A stretch of DNA of 64,000 bases from Symbiodinium natans (taxonomy: Eukaryota > Sar > Dinophyceae > Suessiales > Symbiodiniaceae): the NCBI GenBank assembly GCA_905221605.1, contig CAJNDS010002594.1, forward strand, positions 247,501-311,500, written 5' to 3'. The first letter of the stretch is position 1. Each line of letters opens with the position of its first letter. Positions 55,847 to 64,000 of the stretch are shown here, in pieces. The position numbers were made by a program, and so were the translations under genes. Under the pieces are notes generated by a model. It was given only the letters and a program-made list of their open reading frames with translations. It ran no database searches and was not told the DNA's origin.

Positions 55847-58267
55847 TCACTTCACATACTTCCATTGATGTTGGCCTGCTTCTTGGTCAACGGTGGTGCG
55901 TCGTTGAAGTTCTAGTAGAGCTTGTCGTTGGTTGATGAAGTCCGTCCATTCCTCCTGAGTTGGCGTGGCCTGCGCTTGATTCTGCTTGATGTCTGGATCC
56001 TCTTGGAAGGCTGTAGGTGTTCCCGATACCGCCAACCACGTGGTTTGATGTACATGTAGAGCTTGGTGACGTTGGATTTGGCCTGATATCTTCGGGTGGG
56101 TCCAAAAGACCGAGTGCGTCCTGGGGTGTCCGATGACTGCAAGGGGTAGAGACAGCCATCTGAACGAGGAACTGGATGCTGTAGTGGTTTGGAACCAGGC
56201 CCAGTCCAACTGTGTCTCCATCACGCTGCTGGCCGGGATTGCTAACATTGGCGTTTGTCCTCCTGGACTCAGTCGGTGAAATTTGCCAATCAAATCAGGC
56301 CGGCTTGTCCGCTTGGCGTCGAAACCGTCGATGGTGTGGCAAGGGTCCGCAAAGGTGAAGATGAGTGGGTCCCAAAGTCGATGTAGTACATGTGCTGCTT
56401 GGGTGGAGACTTGAACTGCGTGGATCTGTTGTGAGGTGAGGGGTAAGGCGAATCTCGGTGTCCATACCATGGTGGGCAGTGTGTCGCTGTGGAGGTGGTC
56501 GATGGTGAGTTTGGTGCGGATGTCGGAAGTGGAGGGTGGCGTCCATCTGGTCGTGTGGGTGAGCTTCTGAAGCGTGTCGGTCCATATGTTGGTTGACCAG
56601 TGGTCCGGAATCTGGAACGTGTTGGTTCCCTGAAGGCATTCTGTGTGGGAATCGATGCTGGGCCATGTTCTGTGGAGCTGTAGGTCATGGTGAGCCTTGC
56701 GGAAGACTATGTTGCTGACCGCCTGCATGGTCATGATGCCCGAGATGGTGTTGTACTTCGCAAGCATCGGCTGGTGGAAGGGTGGCGTAGTACTATGGAG
56801 CACCACGCAGAGGTCTTGTATGGGCGGAAGCAGGGGTACCAATCCTGCCGTGCTGGGTAGGACGTGTGCTGACCAGACTCTGTGGAAGTGAGTGCAGGTC
56901 TGCTCCAGCCTGCCCATAGTTCTGGGATCTGCGAAGTTGTGTGTGAACATCCAGAGTTCCGGGTTCACACTTCGGAATTTGATGTAGCCCCAGTGCCAGA
57001 GCTGATAGATGTTGGGCATTGTGGCCAAATCTGGGCAAGTGCCTTTGCGTACGAGCATCCTAAACTGTATGGCTGTGAATTGTAGGATGTGAACTGCAGC
57101 GGTTCCTGATAGAATTTCGTGTAAGAGGGCACGTAGTCGTAGGTGTAGGGGTTTGGGTTGGGGAATGTCGACGGAGTCGGCGTAGCGTGCCATCTGGACG
57201 TGGGTGGATGCGTCGTCCTTGTATTGGTCCCAGGTCATGAGGATGCTGTTTTGAAGTTCTTGTTGGAGTGAGGGGAACTTGTGCACCAGCTGCTTCGGGA
57301 GGAAGGTCATGCGGTTGGGGAAGAATCGAATGACGGGTGTGCCGTCCTCTTGGAGTTCCCAATGGTGTGGTTCAACCGGAGGTAGCATGTGAACAAGTTC
57401 CGGTCGAATCGGTCGTCTCCACCACTGCGGCTGCACTTTCTCTATCTGATCCACTGGTAGAACTGGGCGTAGCCGGCCTTGGTCGTGATGTTGTGTGACG
57501 GATTGCGCGTCCACAGCTGTTTCAAGGCTGTCGAGCAGTTGTTGCAAGCTGCTGACGTGCATGCCCATCGTGTGGACACCAGGGTTTCGAAGCGGCGACC
57601 TGGATCTGTCTTCTCTGTGATGCCGTTCTTCGGGAGGAGGTACTGTGCGGTCGGGAGGTACGGGAATGTGTGGGAAGGCTCCAGTGTGCCAGGTTTGTAG
57701 GTCTCTGACAGGTTGGTCCGTGCCCGCATAATCCATGGACATGCCGGTGGCGTGGTCCTGGGGTGGTGTTTGTCGATTCGGATACCATCTCTGGAATTGG
57801 TTCGCATGGTCTTGTGAGGAGGTTGGAGGGGGAAGGGTGTGGGGCATGGTACCGTGGTTTTCCGCGGAGGCGAGAACTCGACCGGGTTTGATTTCCATGT
57901 CTTGTAGTCGTCCTTGGCCGATTATCTCGGGGTAGTCGGTCTGCACCGCTCGCAATCTGGATTGGTGCAGTATCTTGGCCTTCATGGTTTGCTGTCGAAA
58001 TCTGTTGACGGTGTTGCTGGTGCCCTCGTCAGTGGTGCTGAGCATCTCCATGTACTTGGATGGGTGCAAGTTGGTCGTCCATGGTCTGGCTGGCATCGAC
58101 GACGTGTCCGTGATGATGGGGGTGTCATCCTCCTCCACGATACTCACCAAGAGTGCTTGCCATCTTTGTAGTATTTGGGGTCCTAGTACTTGCACAACCT
58201 GATGATCGGCGACTTGTCCGCTTAGCCAGCGGTGAAGGGCGTGCTCCATATCTTCTGCCGGATCCAT
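55847..58267 (-). CDS. Large unknown protein of the element (806 aa)
   Basis: Starts at ATG (58265-58267, MDPAEDMEHALHRWL). Residues of about 1-270 are partly low complexity (Pro, His, Gln, Arg); about 290-700 look folded, with regular hydrophobic pattern and many Trp and His residues (e.g. NIYQLWHWGYIKFRSVNPEL). No catalytic motif or known family was recognised. Uninterrupted coding over 2.4 kb supports a real gene. It is separated from the upstream frames by 277 bases. Confidence 0.55.
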   Translation of the reverse strand: MDPAEDMEHALHRWLSGQVADHQVVQVLGPQILQRWQALLVSIVEEDDTPIITDTSSMPARPWTTNLHPSKYMEMLSTTDEGTSNTVNRFRQQTMKAKILHQSRLRAVQTDYPEIIGQGRLQDMEIKPGRVLASAENHGTMPHTLPPPTSSQDHANQFQRWYPNRQTPPQDHATGMSMDYAGTDQPVRDLQTWHTGAFPHIPVPPDRTVPPPEERHHREDRSRSPLRNPGVHTMGMHVSSLQQLLDSLETAVDAQSVTQHHDQGRLRPVLPVDQIEKVQPQWWRRPIRPELVHMLPPVEPHHWELQEDGTPVIRFFPNRMTFLPKQLVHKFPSLQQELQNSILMTWDQYKDDASTHVQMARYADSVDIPQPKPLHLRLRALLHEILSGTAAVHILQFTAIQFRMLVRKGTCPDLATMPNIYQLWHWGYIKFRSVNPELWMFTHNFADPRTMGRLEQTCTHFHRVWSAHVLPSTAGLVPLLPPIQDLCVVLHSTTPPFHQPMLAKYNTISGIMTMQAVSNIVFRKAHHDLQLHRTWPSIDSHTECLQGTNTFQIPDHWSTNIWTDTLQKLTHTTRWTPPSTSDIRTKLTIDHLHSDTLPTMVWTPRFALPLTSQQIHAVQVSTQAAHVLHRLWDPLIFTFADPCHTIDGFDAKRTSRPDLIGKFHRLSPGGQTPMLAIPASSVMETQLDWAWFQTTTASSSSFRWLSLPLAVIGHPRTHSVFWTHPKISGQIQRHQALHVHQTTWLAVSGTPTAFQEDPDIKQNQAQATPTQEEWTDFINQRQALLELQRRTTVDQEAGQHQWKYVK

Positions 58268-58544
58268 GATGAAAGTGAGCGTCTAATGATCCGTTATGGT
58301 CAAGAGCAAAACTGCATGCGAAATGCAATCAGCACTAACGACACCTAAAGGCGGCCAGAGCATGTCTCTCAAGGTCAAGGCCTAACGCATCACAGCAGTG
58401 CACGAATTCACTTGACGCGTGGTTTCATGTGCCGAAAAGAAAAGACAGGCTGATTCATCCGTGACGCTGTACTACATGCATCCGATTGCAATCCGTAACT
58501 AGCGCACACATCGGGCTAAATGCATAGACCTCGGTGTAGATATT

Positions 58545-58775
58545 TCAAACAGTTCGGGACTGCAGAGTGATGTGTGGTGGGGTGGGGGTGCACTTCATCC
58601 AATCTGCGACCTGTTCCGCTTGATGTCTTCCATTTTGACATGCTGTGATTAACGCGCTGGTGCCGCACGAGTGAGGGTTCGTGAAGGTGAAAAAGAAATC
58701 GTCACTTTGCTCTTCACGATGAGGAAGAAGGATTCGCCAGCTCAGGTAGTTGTCAACGTCGTTGTCCGCGGTCAT
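58545..58775 (-). CDS. Small protein overlapping the end of the 908-residue gene (76 aa)
   Basis: The ATG (58773-58775) lies inside the last codons of the 908-residue gene, in another frame, overlapping it by 23 bases. The product (MTADNDVDNYLSWRILLPHR...) contains a compact aromatic segment (DDFFFTFTNPHSCGTS) and is not low complexity. The overlap would suit translational coupling or reinitiation. It could be a chance frame, but its start is well placed and it fills most of the gap to the next gene. Confidence 0.4.
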   Translation of the reverse strand: MTADNDVDNYLSWRILLPHREEQSDDFFFTFTNPHSCGTSALITACQNGRHQAEQVADWMKCTPTPPHITLQSRTV

Positions 58776-61479
58776 TGTCTCGGGATCTGTTGGGAACTGG
58801 AGGTGGTGTGGTGGGTGAGGGTCTAGGGTGGAAGACGTTGATGGTGATCCCGGTGATCTCAGCGTACTGTGCATCAATGACGCTCTTCTCGGTGTGGGAG
58901 AAGACGGTAGTGAAGTTGCGACTGGCTCGGCTGGTGTCGTTGAAGTGTGCCTCGATGAGCGCCTTCTGAGTCGTCCATCCTCCTCCCTTCTGCCGCATGT
59001 GGCTATGCTGGGAGGTGGACGATGTGACGCGTCCAAATATGGTGAAACCTGTGGCTATTTCTCGTTCGGCAGGACCTGCTCTGGCTTTTGGAAGGCGGAG
59101 GGCTTTGCGGAGGTTGGTGTGGCAAAATCCGAGTTGGAGGTTGTCGGGTGCGTTGTCTTGGTGGAATCCGTTGAACCCACGGTGGGGTAGGTATGCTTTG
59201 TTGTAGGGGAGGTTGTCGTCATCCCAATTGGTGGGCTCCCAATTCGTGGGTCTGACGAAGCCCTCGCGCAGGATGTGCCATAGGCCTGCTTCATCGGTAG
59301 CGTGTGACCAACATGCCTTGTAGGCGCCCTTGTGCGTGGGAGGTGATGGACTGTTGGCATCGTGTGCGTGAGGTGGAGGCTTGGTGGTGCGTAGTGGTAT
59401 GACGAGGACCTGTACCAGTGGGTAGTCGGTGGTGTCCTGTTTGTTGCTGTAGGGGTCGACGTGGATGAGCTCCGGGTGGATCACCGTGTCCGTGCTGGGG
59501 CGAGTTCTGAACTTGCCGAGGAAGGGCGTGATCTTGTAGTGAGAGCAAGCGAAGGATCTTGCCACTTGGCGGATGGCCATCTGTGCTGGGTTGGAGAGCC
59601 AAAGGGGTTGTCCTTGGGTGAGGTTGGCGATGTCGTGCATGATGTCGTTCATGTACCGGACACCTGTGCTGGAAGGGTCCATGGGCGGTGGTGGGTCTTG
59701 TTGGTGGTACATCTCGGACACACACGCGAGCCTGTAGGGGTCCGCCAAGGCGTCTTGGTAGAGCATCTTCATGCGTCGACGTTCTTCAGGCTTGAAGCCT
59801 GATTCGGTTTCTGTTCCTGCATTGTGTGAAGTGGCTTCTGAGGGTGCTTGGGGCAGTCGGGATGAGGAAGCAGGTGTGTCTCTGTGGGTCGCCGTGTGTG
59901 AAGCAGATCGGTGGAGCGCGGGGGTGAGAACGACGGTCGTGCCTCTGCGCCTGGTGCTGCTTGGGGAGGGGCTGCGTTGGGATGGCGTTGGTTGGGATGT
60001 GCGGTGATGATGAACCGGAGAAGAGCGCCTTCTCGATGTTCGCGATTCGGCTTCTTCCGAGTGTCGACGTGTGGATCTGGATCTTCTTGGACTGCGTGGC
60101 CGTCTGGTTCTGTCTGTCTGGTGGGGGGCGTTGGGTGCGGGGCTGTGGGGTGAATGGGAGATGTGCGTGTGTCGCGTAGATCTGGTGCTCCTGGGGTGGG
60201 CTGGGCTGGGCTCATAGGTGGTTCGGCTGCGACTTCGGGTGTGGTGTGTGGTAAAGGACTCTGCTCTGTGTTGGTCGCCAGGATGTTGTAGTTGCGTTGG
60301 GGCGACTCTGGCATGGGACTGGAGTAGCGGTGCCACGACTTTCTCAATCATGCCTGTGATGCACGTGAACATCTCCGTCATCTGGGATGGTGTCGTCATC
60401 GACGTGGTTTGGGAGGGTGGTTCTGGGGCTTGACGAGGTGGTTGATGTTCTCCGTGATGAACAGGTTGGCCTCTTTGATGGTCATCTTGTTGTGTGTCAG
60501 AAATCTGGGTGGGCATAGATCGCTGAAGTGCCGGAAATGGTCTGGACTGTGACAAAGGCTCCTGTCGTGCTGCATCTCGCTGCGGATCTCGGTGAGCATA
60601 TACTTGAGTGGGGTCTTGCTGAGATCTGCGTCCTTGGTCTGGGTGTTGTGTGTCAACTGGAGCATCTTGTTGACGTGGCTGGCCGTGTTCTGCTGGATCT
60701 CGATGTGCACAGGCGCCAGGGGTATTTAGTAGGGAGATGGGGTAAGGTCCTTCTCGAACTGGAGGATGAGGCTCTGCTTGCGCGAACACGGGATGATCTG
60801 CTCGTTGTGGAACATTCATCTGTTGCTGAAGATGGTGTGCTGGCCGAGGTGCGGCTTGATTCCATTCTGGTCGACCCTGAGGAGGGCTTTGTTGTTGATG
60901 GTGGTGCGCAAGGTCTCGAGGGTGGTGGTCTGGTCGTAGATCTTGGCCTTGATGATATTGCTGACCATGCTGAAGATACGGAGGTGGGTCCGGATTCTGC
61001 CAATGACTTGTGGTCTGGGGGTAGGAGTGAGGTTGTGGATGTAGAGGTGCTGGGCGTACTTCCGGGTGATCGTGTTGTTGAGGACTGGCATGTTGGTGGT
61101 GAAGATGAATGTTCTGGTTGGTCGTCGGTGAATGTGGGCCCGTCGTTTGACTCGAAGGTGCGTATCCTGCTGCATCATCACGACGATGCGTCGGAGGGCC
61201 GAACTGCATTTGATCCAAAAACGCGGCTGGTGCTATCCATTGTGGCCGTAGAGATGCTGCATCCTGGTGGGGTGGCCACTGGTATTGAGCGTGTACTCCT
61301 CCGGCTGGTGGGTGTTGATTCCATCGACCTTGCCATCCTTGATCGTCTCCTGGGTAATGTGTCGTCGGGTGTGGCGTCTCGGGAGGAGGAGGAGGAGGAT
61401 GTGCTTGATAGTCTGGTGGAGGAGGAGGAGGAGGCGGCTGCCGCTGCCAACTTTGTTGGTACCACTGGTAGCCGTCCAT
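58753..61479 (-). CDS. First gene of the element: P/Q/H-rich protein with folded C-terminal domain (908 aa)
   Basis: First ATG after an in-frame TAG is at 61477-61479. Residues 1-420 are extremely rich in Pro, Gln and His; about 420-555 are Ser/Arg/Thr-rich. A folded region begins near 562 (KPEERRRMKMLYQDALADPY). Within it, residues of about 725-745 (SHATDEAGLWHILREGFVRP) have the His-Ala-Thr...Ile-Leu-x-x-Gly-Phe pattern seen at the first NAD-contact strand of ADP-ribosyltransferase/PARP-like folds. Nothing further of that family could be confirmed, so the resemblance is only suggestive. The long disordered N-terminus with a terminal domain recalls structural or RNA-condensing proteins. Confidence 0.55.
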   Translation of the reverse strand: MDGYQWYQQSWQRQPPPPPPPPDYQAHPPPPPPETPHPTTHYPGDDQGWQGRWNQHPPAGGVHAQYQWPPHQDAASLRPQWIAPAAFLDQMQFGPPTHRRDDAAGYAPSSQTTGPHSPTTNQNIHLHHQHASPQQHDHPEVRPAPLHPQPHSYPQTTSHWQNPDPPPYLQHGQQYHQGQDLRPDHHPRDLAHHHQQQSPPQGRPEWNQAAPRPAHHLQQQMNVPQRADHPVFAQAEPHPPVREGPYPISLLNTPGACAHRDPAEHGQPRQQDAPVDTQHPDQGRRSQQDPTQVYAHRDPQRDAARQEPLSQSRPFPALQRSMPTQISDTQQDDHQRGQPVHHGEHQPPRQAPEPPSQTTSMTTPSQMTEMFTCITGMIEKVVAPLLQSHARVAPTQLQHPGDQHRAESFTTHHTRSRSRTTYEPSPAHPRSTRSTRHTHISHSPHSPAPNAPHQTDRTRRPRSPRRSRSTRRHSEEAESRTSRRRSSPVHHHRTSQPTPSQRSPSPSSTRRRGTTVVLTPALHRSASHTATHRDTPASSSRLPQAPSEATSHNAGTETESGFKPEERRRMKMLYQDALADPYRLACVSEMYHQQDPPPPMDPSSTGVRYMNDIMHDIANLTQGQPLWLSNPAQMAIRQVARSFACSHYKITPFLGKFRTRPSTDTVIHPELIHVDPYSNKQDTTDYPLVQVLVIPLRTTKPPPHAHDANSPSPPTHKGAYKACWSHATDEAGLWHILREGFVRPTNWEPTNWDDDNLPYNKAYLPHRGFNGFHQDNAPDNLQLGFCHTNLRKALRLPKARAGPAEREIATGFTIFGRVTSSTSQHSHMRQKGGGWTTQKALIEAHFNDTSRASRNFTTVFSHTEKSVIDAQYAEITGITINVFHPRPSPTTPPPVPNRSRDNDRGQRR

Positions 61480-61697
61480 GGTGCGAGTCCGATGTAGCTG
61501 GGGTACGAGCTACTCACTACTCTGACCTATGAAACCGTTACGGCAAAGACGTAGCAAAAAGAATGTTGCTAACCTCTCCGGATGCTGGGTCAGGACTAAC
61601 AATCGAGGAACATACGGCACGCCGGCCGTCTTGCTGGGCATCGGTGGCACCCACATTAGTGGGCCCGGCATGTTACTAGTGCACGAAAACAATAGGA
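61480..61697. other. Contig end upstream of the element's first gene
   Basis: About 218 bases of unique sequence with no recognised feature, cut off by the 100-N gap. A promoter or 5' untranslated region would be expected here or beyond the gap. Confidence 0.4.
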
Positions 61698-61797
61698 NNN
61701 NNNNNNNNNNNNNNNNNNNNNNNNNNNNNNNNNNNNNNNNNNNNNNNNNNNNNNNNNNNNNNNNNNNNNNNNNNNNNNNNNNNNNNNNNNNNNNNNN
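61698..61797. other. Assembly gap of exactly 100 N
   Basis: A fixed-size placeholder, identical in length to the one at 42049-42148. Together they isolate the contig that carries the giant element. Confidence 1.
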
Positions 61798-62706
61798 ACA
61801 GAGACGAGACAGAGACAGAGACAGAGACAGGAAGAGACAGAGACAGAGACAGAGACAGAGACAGAGACAGAGACAGCGACAGAGACAGAGAACAGAGCAA
61901 GAGGACAGAGACAGAGACAGAGACAGAGACAGAGACAGAGACAGAGACAGAGACAGAGACAGAGACAGAGACAGAGACAGAGACAGAGACAGAGACAGAG
62001 ACAGAGACAGAGACAGACACACACACACACACAGAGACAGACACACACACACACACAGACAGACACACACAGACACAGAGACAGACACACACACACACAC
62101 AGAGACAGACACACACACACACAGAGACAGACACACACACACACACACAGAGACAGACACACACACACACACAGAGACAGACACACACACACACAGAGAC
62201 AGACACACACACACACACACACAGAGACAGACACACACACACACAGAGACAGACACACACACACACACACACAGAGACAGACACACACACACACACAGAG
62301 ACAGACACACACACACACACAGAGACAGACACACACACACACACAGACAGACACACACACACACAGAGACAGACACACACACACACAGAGACAGACACAC
62401 ACACAGAGACAGACAGAGAGACAGACAGAGAGACAGACAGAGAGACAGACAGAGAGACAGACAGAGAGACAGACAGAGAGACAGACAGACAGACAGAGAG
62501 ACAGACAGAGAGACAGACAGAGAGACAGACAGAGAGACAGACAGAGAGACAGACAGAGAGACAGACAGAGAGACAGACAGAGAGACAGACAGAGAGACAG
62601 ACAGAGAGACAGACAGAGAGACAGACAGAGAGACAGACAGAGAGACAGAGAGACAGACAGAGAGACAGACGGAGAGACAGACAGAGAGACAGACAGAGAG
62701 ACAGAC

Positions 62707-62759
<53 letters not shown>

Positions 62760-62760
62760 C
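61798..62760. repeat. (AGACAG)n / (CA)n / (GACAGACAGAGA)n array
   Basis: About 960 bases of nested CAGA-type repeats: AGACAG hexamers, then alternating CACACA and AGAGACAG blocks, then GACAGACAGAGA dodecamers, ending in pure GACA. All long frames through it are artefacts. Confidence 0.97.
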
Positions 62761-62839
62761 GCGTATAAATGCAAGTCCAAATACAATGCAAACAGACAGG
62801 CAAACGCAAATCCACACGCAACTACACATACAAAGGGCG

Positions 62840-62890
62840 TAGAGGGCTTAGGGTTTGGGATTTAGGGGTTTAGGCTTTTCGGGGTTTTCC
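62840..62890 (+). repeat. Short TTTAGGG-like stretch
   Basis: About 45 bases with GGCTTAGGG, TTTGGGA, TTTAGGGG and TTTAGG variants, G-rich on the plus strand. It follows the CAGA array and lies outside the giant-element contig. Confidence 0.55.
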
Positions 62891-63914
62891 CCAGCACCAC
62901 CCTTAGTGCCATGGCTAAGTGACTCACATACCATCACCTGTTGGCAAGCATGCCATTATTGTATTCATGCGTGTCCCTTTCACACGTGCTACATTAATAA
63001 AGCTCATTGCTTATATCAAAAAGCAAGGAATGCAATGACACGCGCTTTTCATGTCATTTACGGGCTTTTGGGGGCTCTCTTTGTATTCTCTTTTCATGCG
63101 CACCTTAAACACAATGATCTTCTTTCAGCTCATCTCAGCAGATGCAAGTGAATGAAATGGACGTGTGATCTGTGCATTCGCGAAAGAAAGAAGATAATAG
63201 GGTGCACAAAGAATACTTTTGAGGCACTTTTTACACTATTTTATTTCACGTTAACCGCGCAAAACAGGTCTTTGCACGCGCGGGTGAAAAGAAGTGTAGT
63301 TCGCGGGCTTATTATTGATCTTTACTGTGTGCCTGCGAGTGAATATAGTAATCTTATTCATGCGCCCTAACTTTCTATTCTTCTTGGGGCGCGGACAAAG
63401 TCTTTTTCTTTTCACTCGTTCGTTTCACTCACTTCATAGCAATAAACCGGGCTGAACACCACAAAACCCGTGTTAAATGCACTAGTTTGTAAACTAGTGC
63501 ACGAACTTAGTACATTTTCATGGGGTTCTTCGCGTCCACCAGCGGTAACAGTATTGTTGACCCAGAGGAAAAGGGACGTACACAGACCCGGGCTGAAACA
63601 GGGTATTCTCGAAGAATTATAAGAGCCCGGGACCAATATGCGCAGGCATATCCTACAGCGAAGTGACTGGCACAACCAGCGTTGCCTTCACCGAACTGAA
63701 TCAATGTGCACGCACATTTTGTTTACCCGAACTAAATGTCTTGGTTTTTGGTGTTGTCTTGGTGATTGTGATTTTTCTTTGGGCGGGTCTGGTAGAGTTT
63801 TTGGTTGCAATCCTTGTGGGAGAGTTTGGTGGAGAGTTTGTTAGGTTTGGTGGTTTTTTGACCCCAGCAATCTACTCTGTTCGACTTCGCAAACCACCGT
63901 TTGGTCATGCTAAG
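62891..63914. other. Unassigned right-hand stretch
   Basis: About 1 kb with no recognised gene, apart from the 24-base palindrome at 63478-63501. Confidence 0.4.
63478..63501. repeat. Perfect 11-bp-arm palindrome
   Basis: TGCACTAGTTT is followed after GT by its exact reverse complement AAACTAGTGCA. It can form a tight hairpin. No neighbouring gene explains it. Confidence 0.75.
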
Positions 63915-63980
63915 GTGGCAGCTCTTCAAACGCAAGTTCAGACACAGGCGGGTCTTCTAGAGCGGAGAGTCCGCTTTCAG
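63915..63980 (+). CDS. Candidate coiled-coil mini-exon
   Basis: An AG acceptor is followed by a 66-base frame (VAALQTQVQTQAGLLERR...) ending in CAG before TTCTTG. Its beginning in GTG directly after AG and its size resemble the mini-exons in the left half of the window. The donor is not canonical, so this is weak. Confidence 0.25.
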
Positions 63981-64000
63981 TTCTTGGTGCATCTCAAGTT

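Larger units (their letters stand above)
43711..61479 (-). mobile_element. Giant multi-gene element around a GIY-YIG/Penelope-like reverse transcriptase
   Basis: Twelve intronless frames on the minus strand cover about 85% of 17.8 kb. In transcription order their lengths are 908, 76 (overlapping), 806, 570, 883 (nuclease-reverse transcriptase), 261, 321, 301, 449, 153, 184 and 123 residues. Most spacers are 220-420 bases; two are 24 and 60 bases. Spliced mini-exons, which mark the rest of the window, are absent. The reverse transcriptase has Penelope-like motifs, so a giant Penelope-like retroelement is the leading reading; giant multi-gene relatives (terminons, built on Athena) are known from bdelloid rotifers. 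Alternatives are an endogenised virus or plasmid that acquired this reverse transcriptase. No integrase, DNA polymerase, capsid or packaging ATPase was recognised. Terminal repeats were not found, so the ends are set by the outer frames. The block lies wholly within one contig bounded by 100-N gaps. Confidence 0.6.

Noticed and set aside
60528-61532. 334-codon plus frame opposite the 908-residue gene
   Set aside because: Antisense of a Pro/Gln/His-rich coding region, which lacks stops on the other strand; only the minus frame fits the array of genes.
61510-62842. Long Cys/Leu/Ser-repeat and Asp/Arg/Thr-repeat frames of 376-439 codons
   Set aside because: They run through the N gap and the CAGA microsatellite.
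61675-63506. Shared 13-mer ACTAGTGCACGAA at 61675 and 63494, considered as a possible element boundary repeat
   Set aside because: Dozens of 13-base matches are expected by chance in 64 kb, and the two sites lie on either side of an assembly gap.

Overview
The window looks like part of a dinoflagellate nuclear genome. The evidence is protein-level: two plus-strand stretches carry many tiny exons coding for alveolin repeats (units of the EKIVEVPQV type, specific to alveolates). Exons are short and widely spaced, several introns begin with GC or GA instead of GT, microsatellites are very abundant, and TTTAGGG-like telomeric sequence is present. No DinoSL relic, rRNA, tRNA or CRISPR array was found. 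The species cannot be named from the sequence.

Layout, plus strand: alveolin exon block A (about 2.7-12.4 kb); a multi-exon coiled-coil gene (about 13.4-21.1 kb, best supported from 19.1 kb on); a degraded C-terminal piece of an R2-like, restriction-like-endonuclease LINE (about 22.0-23.1 kb); alveolin exon block C (25.2-32.2 kb), whose long middle intron region holds degenerate telomere-like sequence and a very AT-rich island; a Gln/Ala-repeat exon (32.6 kb); and an epoxide-hydrolase-like alpha/beta hydrolase (37.6-39.9 kb) that seems to lack its nucleophile. Repeats of 1-9 bp units fill much of the remainder.

From 42149 to 61697 the sequence is a separate contig, bounded by two gaps of exactly 100 N. 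It differs sharply from the rest: twelve intronless reading frames, all on the minus strand, occupy about 85% of 43711-61479. The central 883-residue protein joins an N-terminal GIY-YIG-type nuclease to a Penelope-like reverse transcriptase (RPI, FTSVP, MGHPMSP and YVDD motifs). Around it lie a coiled-coil protein, an Arg/Ser-rich protein with a hydrophobic tail, two large low-complexity/globular proteins, and three small proteins with Cys/His metal-site patterns. I read this as a giant multi-gene Penelope-like retroelement, or a virus-like element built around such a reverse transcriptase. It resembles in concept the terminons of bdelloid rotifers but keeps an endonuclease domain in the permuted N-terminal position. 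This is the strongest candidate for an undescribed system. Its linkage to the flanking alveolin/hydrolase region rests on scaffolding only.

Exon borders are inferred by eye from reading-frame continuity and AG acceptors, without transcript data, so spliced gene models are partial and approximate.
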